Shown in pieces: positions 45,548 through 54,078 of a stretch of 64,000 bases of DNA. The DNA is from Nitrospira sp. GTDB taxonomy: Bacteria > Nitrospirota > Nitrospiria > Nitrospirales > Nitrospiraceae. The stretch spans positions 1 to 64,000 of the forward strand of contig JAEURX010000016.1 in assembly GCA_016788885.1 (NCBI GenBank), given 5' to 3'. Numbering within the stretch: position 1 is the stretch's first letter; the number at the start of each line of letters is the position of its first letter. The notes under the pieces are model-generated. The model was not told the DNA's origin. It ran no database searches and saw only the letters and a program-made list of their open reading frames with translations. Made by a program: the position numbers and the translations under genes.

Positions 45548-46021
45548 GAGCCTGGCCGATCGTGGCTTCCGCAACGTCTTGTCCTAGGCGTCCGATTGGT
45601 AGACACGCGGTCCTATCTCGATTTGAGCGAACAAACCGCGCAATAGCCCCCAGGACGGTGCGCCCTATGACCCCGACGATCTGTGGTGGTGGTTGCCGTC
45701 GCGACAGACCGGTCAGTGCTGACTCAGAGAACCTGCCCCATGCGAATTATTGAAGTCCCTTACGTGAAGGATGGTCGCGCTGTTCCTGGCCGCACAGGTG
45801 GTTCCAATCGATCATCCGCAGGGCGAGTCAATGTCTGTCCACAAGCCACCCACTGACGTGAGCTGCGGTAGTGGCCGCAGGAGTCGAGGCGAGCTGATTG
45901 ATGCAGTGGGATATGGTTACATCGATTTTACTGAGTATCTGTTGAGTTCCTTGATATGCTCGAGTCTTCTTGAGTTTTTGCCCAATGGCTTGTTAACATC
46001 GGCCCAGTCGAAATCCTTGGC
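45548..46021. other. 474-base intergenic region before kdsC
   Basis: No convincing gene. A 38-codon frame from ATG 45740 and a frame from 45771 have no ribosome site and no family resemblance. Near the 3' end, 45959-45979 can form a small terminator-like hairpin (listed). No clear promoter was found, though one for kdsC-manC is expected. Confidence 0.5.
45959..45979 (+). terminator. Weak intrinsic terminator-like hairpin
   Basis: CTCGAG (45959-45964) pairs with CTTGAG (45969-45974) over a TCTT loop with one G-T wobble, and TTTTT follows at 45975-45979. Form is right but the 6-bp stem is weak. It lies only 43 bases before kdsC, so it might also act as an attenuator. Confidence 0.35.
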
Positions 46022-46561
46022 ATGGCCAGCACGAAACGTCGAACCAAGCTCACCAGTACGCCGCGTCTCCCTCTCCAACGGGTCCTGCGCGGCATTCGTG
46101 TGTTTGCGACGGATGTCGATGGGGTCCTGACCGATGCCGGGATGTATTATTCCGAGTCCGGGGATGAGTGGAAGAAATTCAATACTCGTGACGGAATGGG
46201 GATTAAACTGCTGCAGAAGGCCGGGGTGATCACCGCGATCATCACGCAAGAGTCGACGAAAATCGTCATGCGCCGCGCGCAGAAGTTGACGATCCCTGAA
46301 GTACATCAGGGAGCATACGACAAGCTGGCCGTGCTCAAGGATCTCATTGCCCGCCACGATCTGACGATGGAGCAGGTGGCGTACATCGGTGATGATGTGA
46401 ACGATCTTCAGGCGCTGGGAGCGGTCGGATTCTCCGCTTCCCCCGCCGACGGCATTCCTCAGGTTCAGAAGACCGTACGGTACATCTGCAAGAAAAAAGG
46501 TGGAGAAGGGGCTGTGCGGGAAGTCGCCGATCTCATCCTGGCGGCGCAGCAGCCGCGGTGA
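46022..46561 (+). CDS. kdsC: KdsC-type HAD phosphatase
   Basis: 179-residue HAD IIIA phosphatase expected to hydrolyse Kdo-8-phosphate in LPS inner-core synthesis. FATDVDGVLTDAGMYY has the nucleophile and acid Asp; VITAIITQESTKIVMRRAQK the second motif, where Gln-Glu replaces the more usual Gly-Arg/Glu; YIGDDVNDLQALGAVG the metal Asp pair. The C-terminal KKKGGEGAVREVADLIL closes the active site of the neighbouring subunit in this family. kdsD, kdsA or kdsB are not in the window. A role on another acid sugar phosphate is possible. Confidence 0.83.
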   Translation: MASTKRRTKLTSTPRLPLQRVLRGIRVFATDVDGVLTDAGMYYSESGDEWKKFNTRDGMGIKLLQKAGVITAIITQESTKIVMRRAQKLTIPEVHQGAYDKLAVLKDLIARHDLTMEQVAYIGDDVNDLQALGAVGFSASPADGIPQVQKTVRYICKKKGGEGAVREVADLILAAQQPR

Positions 46562-46602
46562 CTCCATAACTGGTCGATGACTTCACCGGCGAGTGCAATG
46601 CC

Positions 46603-48054
46603 ATGGATATGACCAACCATTTGTATCCCGTCATTTTGGCCGGAGGGAGCGGGACCCGGTTCTGGCCGCTCAGCCGGCACCTCTATCCCAAGCAATTGCT
46701 GCGCATCATCGGCGATGAAACACTGATTCAGCAGACTATGCGGCGTGTGCTCTCCTGTGCCAGGCCCGATCATGTGATCATTTCCACCAATCCTGGTCAG
46801 GCGGATTCCATTCGCGTGCAGTTGAGTGAGTGGAAGTCCGAGTTGCAGCACAACTATGTGGTGGAACCGGTGGGGCGGAACACGGCACCGGCCATTGCGT
46901 TGGTTGCAGCGGAGCTGGTCCGTCGCGATCCCGAGGCCATGATGCTGGTCCTGCCGGCCGATCATGTGGTGACGGGAGAAAAGGCCTTTCAGGCCGCCGT
47001 AGTTCTAGGAGCGCAGCTTGCGGAGCAGGGACGGTTGGTCACCTTCGGGATCAAGCCGACCAGACCGGAAACCGGGTACGGGTACATTCAGCCGAATCGC
47101 CGGATCGCACTTGGAAAGAAGGGGCGGTTGACGGGCCATCCGGTGGCACGATTTGTTGAGAAGCCGAATCGCGCGAAGGCGACGCAATACCTGAAGAACG
47201 GCAATTACTTTTGGAATAGTGGGATGTTTCTCTGGAGGGCATCCACCATTCTGGAGGAGATTCGCCGGCATCAGCCGAAGCTGGCCAAGGCGATTGAGCG
47301 GGTTCACGCGTTGATGGCTTCCGGCGCCGAGCCTCGGGAAGTTGAGGCGGCCTACAAAAAGGTGCCGTCGGTCTCGATCGATAACGGGGTGATGGAGTTA
47401 TCGGCCAATGCGGCGATGATTCCAGTCGGCTTCGGATGGTCGGACGTCGGCAATTGGAGCAGCCTGGAAGAGGTGGCTCCGCGCGACAAGGCCGGCAACG
47501 TGGTGAGCGGGCGAGTGATCGATATGGACAGCAGCAACTCCGTGTTGTATGCCGATCGTCGGGTTGTGGCGACCATCGGTCTCTCGGACATGGTGGTAGT
47601 GGATACGCCAGACGCGACGTTAATCTGTCCGAAGTCCCGCTCTCAGGACGTGAAACAAATGGTTGAGATCCTGAAGCAGCAGGGTGCGCCGGAGCACCTG
47701 GAGCATGTGACGGTGTTTCGCCCCTGGGGATCGTACACGGTGTTGGAAGAGGGGCCCGGTTATAAAGTGAAGCGCGTGACGGTGAATCCCGGCGGGCGCC
47801 TGTCCCTGCAGCTCCATCACAAACGCAGCGAGCATTGGGTGGTCATTGCTGGGACTGCCCGTGTCACCCGCGGGGAGGAACTGGTGGATCTCCGGGTAGG
47901 ACAGAGTACGGCGATTCCCGTGGAAACGCCGCATCGTCTTGAGAACCTCGGGAACGAAACCCTGCATATCATTGAAGTGCAGAACGGCCACTATCTGGGG
48001 GAGGATGACATCGTGCGGTTCAAAGATGACTATGGGCGAACGGCCGGTCGGTGA
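46603..48054 (+). CDS. manC: Mannose-1-P guanylyltransferase / mannose-6-P isomerase (bifunctional)
   Basis: 483 residues, two-domain type II enzyme. VILAGGSGTRFWPLSRHLYP with PKQ is the GTP-binding pyrophosphorylase signature; TRPETGYGYIQPN, FVEKPNRAKA and GWSDVGNWSS complete that domain. The C-terminal cupin LQLHHKRSEHWVVIAGTARV (HxH...E) is the isomerase half. It makes GDP-mannose from fructose-6-phosphate together with the mutase that follows, feeding gmd-fcl at 7.4 kb. Two Met codons (46603 and 46609) could start. Confidence 0.93.
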   Translation: MDMTNHLYPVILAGGSGTRFWPLSRHLYPKQLLRIIGDETLIQQTMRRVLSCARPDHVIISTNPGQADSIRVQLSEWKSELQHNYVVEPVGRNTAPAIALVAAELVRRDPEAMMLVLPADHVVTGEKAFQAAVVLGAQLAEQGRLVTFGIKPTRPETGYGYIQPNRRIALGKKGRLTGHPVARFVEKPNRAKATQYLKNGNYFWNSGMFLWRASTILEEIRRHQPKLAKAIERVHALMASGAEPREVEAAYKKVPSVSIDNGVMELSANAAMIPVGFGWSDVGNWSSLEEVAPRDKAGNVVSGRVIDMDSSNSVLYADRRVVATIGLSDMVVVDTPDATLICPKSRSQDVKQMVEILKQQGAPEHLEHVTVFRPWGSYTVLEEGPGYKVKRVTVNPGGRLSLQLHHKRSEHWVVIAGTARVTRGEELVDLRVGQSTAIPVETPHRLENLGNETLHIIEVQNGHYLGEDDIVRFKDDYGRTAGR

Positions 48055-48143
48055 TCGACGACGTGGCGAGTCGGCGACTTGGCGGGAACCATTCCCTCGC
48101 ACCTTTCGCATTCCCCGATCACACGTTGCATGTGGAGTGACAG

Positions 48144-49544
48144 ATGGCGCTCTTCCGTGAATATGATCTCAGAGGCATTGTCGGCGAAGAACTGACGGAG
48201 GCGATTGCCGAGCAGGTGGGGCGTGCCTATGCCACCCTTGCGCGCGAGCAGGGCACGTCATGCATCAGTCTTGGAAGAGACGGCCGGTTGAGTTCACCCG
48301 CGCTGCAGCAGGCGTTGATCAAAGGCCTGCTCGCCGGTGGGTTGGATGTGGTCGATCTGGGGCTGTGCGCCTCGCCGCTGTTGTATTTTTCCCTGTTTAC
48401 CTTACCGGTGCAGGGCGGGATCATGATTACCGGCAGCCACAATGCCGCTGAATACAACGGTTTTAAAATCTGTATCGGCAAGGAAGCCATTCATGGCGAG
48501 GACATTCAGCATCTGCGCCGGGTCATGGAGTCGGGGCGATTTTCGACCGGCTCGGGACGGCTGTCCTCTCACCCCATTATTCCGGACTACCTGCAGCATC
48601 TGAAGCGCAGTTTTGTCGACGTGCGGGCGGATCACCTCCATGTCGTGATTGATTGCGGCAATGGCGCCGCCTCCCTGGTCGCCAAGCAGGCGCTCGAGCA
48701 AATGGGGTGTCGGGTCACGGGCCTCTACGATGAGTTAGATGGGCGTTTCCCCAACCATCATCCCGATCCCACCGTGGTGGAGAATCTCCAAGATCTGATT
48801 CACACCGTGCAACAACATAAGGCCGATGTCGGCATCGGCTATGACGGTGATGCCGACCGAATCGGCGCGATCGATGAACGGGGCCAGATTTTGTGGGGCG
48901 ATCGCTTGATGGTGGTGTATGCGCGGGAGATCCTGAGCCGCCGGCCAGGCACGACGTTCATTTCGGAGGTGAAGGCGTCGCAATGTTTGTATGACGACAT
49001 CGCGGCCAAGGGCGGACGTCCGATCATGTGGAAGACCGGCCACTCGTTGATGAAGGCGAAACTTAAAGCAGAATCGGCGGTGTTGGCGGGGGAAATGTCC
49101 GGGCACATGTTTTTTGCCGATCGGTATTTCGGGTTCGACGATGCGATCTATGCGTCTTGCCGGTTGGTAGAGATCTTAGCCAAGACCAAACAATCGCTGT
49201 CGAGCCTGGTCGCCGATTTGCCGCAGACTACCGTGACGCCGGAGATTCGTGTGGATTGTCCCGACAGCGTCAAGTTTCAACTCGTTGATCAGGTGCGCAC
49301 TCAGTTATCTTCCTATCTCGAGGCGGGCAAACCTGTGGGGGCCTCAAACCTCACGATGCGTGAACTGGTCACGATCGACGGAGTCCGTGCCATTTTTGAA
49401 GACGGGTGGGGGTTGATCCGCGCATCCAACACTCAGCCGGCATTGGTGCTCCGGTTTGAGGCTCCCTCACAAGCCCGCCTCGATGTCATCCGGGCGACCA
49501 TCGAAACCGAACTGGCGCAGGCGCGGCGTGTCCTGTCTGTATAG
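48144..49544 (+). CDS. manB: Phosphomannomutase/phosphoglucomutase
   Basis: 466-residue alpha-D-phosphohexomutase. GIMITGSHNAAEYNGFKI has the phosphoserine, GYDGDADRIGAIDERG the metal loop, AGEMSGHMFFADRYFG the sugar loop, and RASNTQPALVLRFEA the phosphate-binding loop. Interconverts mannose-6-P and mannose-1-P and often glucose-6-P/1-P, so it could feed both manC and rmlA. It follows manC by 89 bases. Confidence 0.92.
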   Translation: MALFREYDLRGIVGEELTEAIAEQVGRAYATLAREQGTSCISLGRDGRLSSPALQQALIKGLLAGGLDVVDLGLCASPLLYFSLFTLPVQGGIMITGSHNAAEYNGFKICIGKEAIHGEDIQHLRRVMESGRFSTGSGRLSSHPIIPDYLQHLKRSFVDVRADHLHVVIDCGNGAASLVAKQALEQMGCRVTGLYDELDGRFPNHHPDPTVVENLQDLIHTVQQHKADVGIGYDGDADRIGAIDERGQILWGDRLMVVYAREILSRRPGTTFISEVKASQCLYDDIAAKGGRPIMWKTGHSLMKAKLKAESAVLAGEMSGHMFFADRYFGFDDAIYASCRLVEILAKTKQSLSSLVADLPQTTVTPEIRVDCPDSVKFQLVDQVRTQLSSYLEAGKPVGASNLTMRELVTIDGVRAIFEDGWGLIRASNTQPALVLRFEAPSQARLDVIRATIETELAQARRVLSV

Positions 49545-50358
49545 GCGGACTACTCTTCCCCTTCTACTCAGCCCAACCGTGTGCCTGCTGGCGGCCATGC
49601 TCACCCTCTTCATGTCGTTGACAGGGGAGGCTGCCGACACCATCCCCGAGGGGAGGGCCGCTGCTTCTACACCGCTTCCCTTCGCGAACGGAGAACGGCT
49701 CGCCTACGACGTGACCTGGTTGGGCATGCGCGCGGGTATTGCCACCATGGTCGTGCAAGAAGGCGCCGACGACCGGGGCAAGCCGCAACTCACGCTGAGC
49801 ATGTCAGCCCGGTCGAGTCCTACGGTGACGAAGTTTTACCCCGTCGACAATCGTGGGGTGTCGCAGGTCGATCTCGAGACGTTTCTTCCACGGCACATGA
49901 CGTTTGCGCGACGTGAGGGGAAACGGTTTAATGACTTCGACTATACCTTTCGGCACAGCGACGGGGTGGTGACGGCCGTGAAGGACGGCAAAACCGACGA
50001 ACTGGCCATCCCGCCGGATGTGCAGGATGCCATGTCCTGTTTATATTACGTGCGGAAAGTGCTGCCGTTTGTCCCCGGGACCTCCCTGACCTTGACGGTG
50101 CATCACGACAAGAAAAACTACAAGATGGATGTGCGGGTCGAAGGGCTTGAAACGGTGGAGGGAATCTGGGGAAAGCGAGAAACGGCTCGGGTGGTCGTGA
50201 TCATGCCGTTCCAGGGTATTTTTCTGAACGAAGGCAATATTCGGGTCTGGTTCACCACCGATGACCACCGTGTGCCGGTTCGCATGAAGGCCAAGGTCGT
50301 CATCGGCTCGATTGTGGCGGAGCTGACCGAGGGGTATGGAGCGGTCGCACATCCCTAG
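49528..50358 (+). CDS. DUF3108 domain protein with signal peptide
   Basis: About 276 residues. A signal peptide (basic YRRTTL then LLLSPTVCLLAAMLTLFMSL, likely cut after GEA) is followed by the DUF3108 beta-rich domain: PFANGERLAYDVTWLGMRAG, ARSSPTVTKFYPVDNRGVSQ, DVQDAMSCLYYVRK and GIFLNEGNIRVWFTTDDHRV. Family function unknown; members are periplasmic or outer-membrane facing. GTG 49528, overlapping the mutase by 17 bases, gives a proper signal peptide; the longer frame from 49456 would add about 24 polar residues. Confidence 0.82.
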   Translation: MSCLYRRTTLPLLLSPTVCLLAAMLTLFMSLTGEAADTIPEGRAAASTPLPFANGERLAYDVTWLGMRAGIATMVVQEGADDRGKPQLTLSMSARSSPTVTKFYPVDNRGVSQVDLETFLPRHMTFARREGKRFNDFDYTFRHSDGVVTAVKDGKTDELAIPPDVQDAMSCLYYVRKVLPFVPGTSLTLTVHHDKKNYKMDVRVEGLETVEGIWGKRETARVVVIMPFQGIFLNEGNIRVWFTTDDHRVPVRMKAKVVIGSIVAELTEGYGAVAHP

Positions 50359-50373
50359 TCCCTCCGTCTTGGT

Positions 50374-50402
50374 TTGCTCGCTCGGCTGGAAACCGCTATA
50401 AT
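50374..50402 (+). promoter_or_regulatory. Putative sigma70 promoter upstream of fbp
   Basis: Perfect TATAAT at 50397-50402 with TTGCTC at 50374-50379, spacer 17 bases. The -35 matches only TTG. Transcription would begin near 50408-50410, about 80 bases before fbp and just ahead of the strong hairpin at 50417-50450. Confidence 0.5.
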
Positions 50403-50416
50403 CACGCCACGTTCGT

Positions 50417-50454
50417 GACGAGGGCTTCGGCTCTGTCCGAAGCCCTCGTCATTT
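50417..50454. terminator. Strong 14-bp hairpin between DUF3108 gene and fbp
   Basis: A perfect 14-base stem (50417-50430 with 50437-50450) closes a six-base CTCTGT loop and is followed by ATTTC. The stem is as stable as a good intrinsic terminator though the T-run is short (TTT at 50452-50454). It can end the upstream operon; if the TATAAT at 50397 is a real promoter it would instead sit in the fbp leader. Confidence 0.65.
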
Positions 50455-50491
50455 CGACCCGTTGTGGCCCGTTCACTGAGGATTCCGAAGC

Positions 50492-51484
50492 ATGGCGAAA
50501 TTCCCCATTACGTTAAGCCGTTTTATTATCGAACAACAGGCCGCGCATCCTGAAGCGACCGGTGAATTTTCCGTCCTGCTGACCCAAATCGGCCTCGTTG
50601 GCAAAATGATTGCTCACGACTTGCGTCGAGCCGGGCTGAATAAGATCCTCGGCACCACCGGAGAGACCAATGTCCAGGGCGAGGTCGTCAAAAAGCTCGA
50701 TCAGATTGCCAACGATACGTTTGTGCGCGTCTTTGAACACAGTGGTCTCGTCTGCGTCCTGGCCTCTGAGGAGATGGAAAAGCCTCTGAAAATGGTCCAT
50801 GAGGGAGCCAAGTACATGTTACTGGTTGATCCTCTGGACGGATCGTCCAATACCGATGTCAATATGCCATTGGGCGCGATTTTCTCCATCCGCAGATCGC
50901 GGACGGGGCAGTCCGTCGAGGATGAGTTGCTGCAAAAGGGGACGGCGCAGATCGCCGCAGGCTATGTGCTGTACGGGGCGAGCACCATGCTCGTGTTCAC
51001 GGTCGGGCAGGGCGTGCATGGTTTCACGCTGGAGCCGTCCATCGGTGAATATCTCTTGTCCAACGAGAACATTCGCATTCCGTCGAGGGGCAAGGTCTAT
51101 TCGGTGAACGAAGGGAACTACCATCGCTGGCCTGCCGGCACACAGCGCTATCTCGATTATCTGAAAGTGCAGGACAAGCCGACCGGGCGTCCCTACAGCG
51201 GGCGATACAGCGGGTGTCTGGTCGCGGATGTGCATCGCATCCTCCTGGGTGGGGGCATCTATCTGTATCCGGGGGAGAAGGACAAGCCGGAAGGAAAACT
51301 GCGGTTGATGTATGAAGGAAACCCCCTGGCCATGGTCGTCGAGCAGGCGGGAGGCAAAGCGACGACGGGGACGATGCGAATTCTCGATGTTGAGCCCAAG
51401 GCGCTGCATCAGCGGGTTCCGCTCATTATCGGCAGTGCAGAAGATGTGAGTCTGGCGGAAGACTATGTGCAAGGACGGGCGTAA
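50492..51484 (+). CDS. fbp: Class 1 fructose-1,6-bisphosphatase
   Basis: 330 residues; removes the 1-phosphate of fructose-1,6-bisphosphate in gluconeogenesis. ASEEMEKPL, LLVDPLDGSSNTDVNMPLGA (metal-binding DPLDGSS) and PYSGRYSGCLVADVHRILL (active-site region) followed by GGGIYLYPGEKDKPEGKLRL and YEGNPLAMVVEQAGGKAT are class 1 landmarks. Standard length. The next gene is a class I aldolase making its substrate, so the pair is a gluconeogenic unit supplying hexose phosphates to the sugar-nucleotide genes. Confidence 0.94.
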   Translation: MAKFPITLSRFIIEQQAAHPEATGEFSVLLTQIGLVGKMIAHDLRRAGLNKILGTTGETNVQGEVVKKLDQIANDTFVRVFEHSGLVCVLASEEMEKPLKMVHEGAKYMLLVDPLDGSSNTDVNMPLGAIFSIRRSRTGQSVEDELLQKGTAQIAAGYVLYGASTMLVFTVGQGVHGFTLEPSIGEYLLSNENIRIPSRGKVYSVNEGNYHRWPAGTQRYLDYLKVQDKPTGRPYSGRYSGCLVADVHRILLGGGIYLYPGEKDKPEGKLRLMYEGNPLAMVVEQAGGKATTGTMRILDVEPKALHQRVPLIIGSAEDVSLAEDYVQGRA

Positions 51485-51520
51485 CGACTAATGTGATCGA
51501 GGTTTGTTGGGAGGTTGATT

Positions 51521-52444
51521 ATGAGCAATCGGGTCCAGGAGATTCTGAGCTGGTATGAGAGCGACAATGCGGGAACGAAGACGAACATCGCCCGACTGCT
51601 GAATTCAGGAAAACTCGCCGGCACAGGCAAGTTGGTGATCCTGCCGGTCGATCAAGGGTTCGAGCACGGTCCGGCCAGAAGTTTTGCGCCCAATGCCGGC
51701 GGCTACAATCCGCAGTATCATTTCCAGCTAGGGCTCGATGCCGGATGCAACGCCTACGCGGCTCCGCTCGGATTCATCGAGGCGGGCGCCAGTCATTTTG
51801 CCGGGCAAATCCCACTCATTCTGAAACTCAACAGCCACGATACCCTTCACGATGAGAAGGATCCCATGCCCTCCGTGACCGGCAGCGTGCGGGACGCGTT
51901 GCGGTTGGGATGCTCGGCGGTAGGATTCACGATTTATCCGGGCTCATCCCATTGCAATGCGATGTATGAGCAGTTGCGGGCGATTGCGGAAGAAGCCAAG
52001 AGCTGCGGATTGGCTGTGGTGGTCTGGTCGTATCCGCGTGGGTCAGGACTGAGCAAGGAGGGGGAAACCGCCCTCGACGTGGTGGCCTATGCGGCTCAGA
52101 TCGCGGCACAGCTCGGCGCTCACATCATCAAGGTCAAACTGCCGACCGCCCATCTGGAGCAGGCCGCGGCCAAGAAGGTCTATGAAGCCGAAAAAATTCC
52201 TACGGCAACGCTGACGGAGCGCGTCAGGCACATCGTGCAGAGTTCGTTCGACGGGCGTCGCATCGTCATCTTCTCCGGCGGCGCGAAGAGCGATGAAAAA
52301 ACGGTGTTCGACGAAGTGCGCGCGATTCGTGACGGGGGAGGATTCGGGTCCATCATCGGACGGAATTCATTCCAGCGGCCGAAAGCGGAAGCGGTCAAGT
52401 TTCTGAACACGATCATGGCGTTGTACGCGGGCGAAAAACCATAA
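51521..52444 (+). CDS. Class I fructose-bisphosphate aldolase (DhnA type)
   Basis: About 307 residues, the DhnA/FbaB-like Schiff-base aldolase found in archaea and many bacteria. LVILPVDQGFEHGPARSFAP, VGFTIYPGSSHCNAMYEQL, VVWSYPRGSGLSKEGETALD and HIIKVKLPTAHLEQ (probable Schiff-base Lys in this strand) and VIFSGGAKSDEKTV with GFGSIIGRNSFQRP mark the barrel. ATG 51521 has GGGAGG at 51509-51514; TTG 51515 is too close to it. Works with fbp just upstream. Confidence 0.9.
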   Translation: MSNRVQEILSWYESDNAGTKTNIARLLNSGKLAGTGKLVILPVDQGFEHGPARSFAPNAGGYNPQYHFQLGLDAGCNAYAAPLGFIEAGASHFAGQIPLILKLNSHDTLHDEKDPMPSVTGSVRDALRLGCSAVGFTIYPGSSHCNAMYEQLRAIAEEAKSCGLAVVVWSYPRGSGLSKEGETALDVVAYAAQIAAQLGAHIIKVKLPTAHLEQAAAKKVYEAEKIPTATLTERVRHIVQSSFDGRRIVIFSGGAKSDEKTVFDEVRAIRDGGGFGSIIGRNSFQRPKAEAVKFLNTIMALYAGEKP

Positions 52445-52471
52445 GCGAAGATCTGTCCGATACCAGTGACC

Positions 52472-54028
52472 ATGGATGACGTTCGTCCCCCAACCGAACC
52501 GCGCCCTTCGACGCGGTCCTGGATCTTCCCCGGTATGCTGTTGGCGGCGGGGGTATTGATCGGAGTCATCCTGACCTCGGATCTGGGATGGTTGCCGACC
52601 GGACATGCTGTTCCGGAGTCGGCTCCTCCTGTCGCCTCCGTTCCCGTTCCACGGCCGGTTTCCACGGCCGTGCAACCCACCTTGTCCGGTGCCGGTGGAC
52701 AGAGTTTTGTCGAAGTCGCCAAAGTCGTAAAGCCGGCCGTGGTAAATATCTTTGCGACTCGGAATGGATCGAGTGAAGAGGGCAAGGGCACGCCGTTCGA
52801 AGATCCCTTCTTCAGGCGATTCTTCGGCGAAGAGTGGATGAAACGGTTCGAGGCGCCGAAGGAACGCAAGGAACGGGGGTTGGGTTCAGGTGTGATCGTC
52901 GATGCCAACGGCCTGATTATCACCAACAATCACGTGGTCAATAAAGCTGACGAGATCAAAGTTTTCCTGTCCGACAAGCGGGAGTTTAAGGCGAAGCTGG
53001 TCGGCACGGATGCCAAAACCGACGTCGCGGTCCTAAAAATCGAGGCGACGGGATTGCCCACCGTGGCCTGGGCCGATTCCGACAAACTGGAAGTCGGCGA
53101 GTTCGTCCTGGCGGTCGGTAATCCTTTCGGTCTGACGCAGACCGTGACGTTGGGCATCGTCAGCGCCCTCGGCCGTGCAGCCGGTATCGCTGAATACGAA
53201 GACTTTATCCAGACCGATGCGGCCATCAATCCCGGGAATTCCGGCGGCGCGCTGGTGAACGTGCGTGGCGAACTGGTCGGCATCAATACGGCTATTTATA
53301 GTCAGAGTGGTGGCAACATGGGCATCGGCTTTGCGGTGCCGAGCAACATGGCCCACACCATCATGGAGCAACTCGTTCAGCACGGCAAAGTCGTGCGTGG
53401 CTGGTTGGGGGTATCCATTCAGGAACTGACGCCTGAATTGTCGTCGCAGTTCGGTGTGCCCAAAGACGTGAAGGGCGTGCTCGTCAGTGATGTCATGGAC
53501 GACAGTCCGGCGAAAAAAGCCGGGTTCGAGCGCGGAGACGTGATCGTGGAGTATGACGGTAAACCGATGGATTCTCCGGCGCATCTGCGTAATGCCGTGG
53601 CTCAGACGATTGTCGGAAAGAAGGTCACCGTCAAAATCATCCGAGAGAAGAAAGCAAAGTCCATCGATTTGACTATTGCCGAGCAGCCGAAAAATCTCGC
53701 CCAGGCCGGGGTGGAGGAAGGCGGAGAGTCAGTGGCGCCAGCAGGATTGCTTTCCGATATCGAGGTGAGGGAGCTGAACACGGAGTTGGCCGGCCGGTAC
53801 GGACTGAAGGGGAGCGATCGCGGGGTCGTGGTGGTTCGCGTCAAGCCAGGCAGCCCTGCGGAGGAGGCCGGCGTGCGCGAAGGAGATCTCGTGCTCGAGG
53901 TGAATCGCAAGTCGGTGGGGACGGTCAAGTCGTATGAACAAGTCGCTGCAAATCTGCCGAAGGACCAGGCGGTGTTGCTTCTGCTGAGACGGCAGGGGCG
54001 AGCCATTTATCTGACGCTGAGGCCGTGA
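52472..54028 (+). CDS. DegP/HtrA-like periplasmic serine protease (Do type)
   Basis: About 518 residues. A signal-anchor (WIFPGMLLAAGVLIGVILTS) is followed by a Pro/Val-rich linker, a trypsin-like domain with His in GLIITNNHVVNKADE, Asp in DAKTDVAVLKIE and Ser in AAINPGNSGGALVNVRGELV, then two PDZ domains (GWLGVSIQEL... and SDIEVRELNTELAGRYGLKG...). The FRRFFGEEWMKRF segment is the LA-loop common in Do proteases. Periplasmic protein quality control. ATG 52472 preferred; GTG 52466 adds two residues. Confidence 0.92.
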   Translation: MDDVRPPTEPRPSTRSWIFPGMLLAAGVLIGVILTSDLGWLPTGHAVPESAPPVASVPVPRPVSTAVQPTLSGAGGQSFVEVAKVVKPAVVNIFATRNGSSEEGKGTPFEDPFFRRFFGEEWMKRFEAPKERKERGLGSGVIVDANGLIITNNHVVNKADEIKVFLSDKREFKAKLVGTDAKTDVAVLKIEATGLPTVAWADSDKLEVGEFVLAVGNPFGLTQTVTLGIVSALGRAAGIAEYEDFIQTDAAINPGNSGGALVNVRGELVGINTAIYSQSGGNMGIGFAVPSNMAHTIMEQLVQHGKVVRGWLGVSIQELTPELSSQFGVPKDVKGVLVSDVMDDSPAKKAGFERGDVIVEYDGKPMDSPAHLRNAVAQTIVGKKVTVKIIREKKAKSIDLTIAEQPKNLAQAGVEEGGESVAPAGLLSDIEVRELNTELAGRYGLKGSDRGVVVVRVKPGSPAEEAGVREGDLVLEVNRKSVGTVKSYEQVAANLPKDQAVLLLLRRQGRAIYLTLRP

Positions 54029-54078
54029 TTGCTTCGAATCGTCCGTTCGAGGCCAATCACAGAGAGGAGGAAAACAGT

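Noticed and set aside
45771-46130. 119-codon frame before kdsC
   Set aside because: Runs into kdsC in another phase, no motif and no ribosome site.
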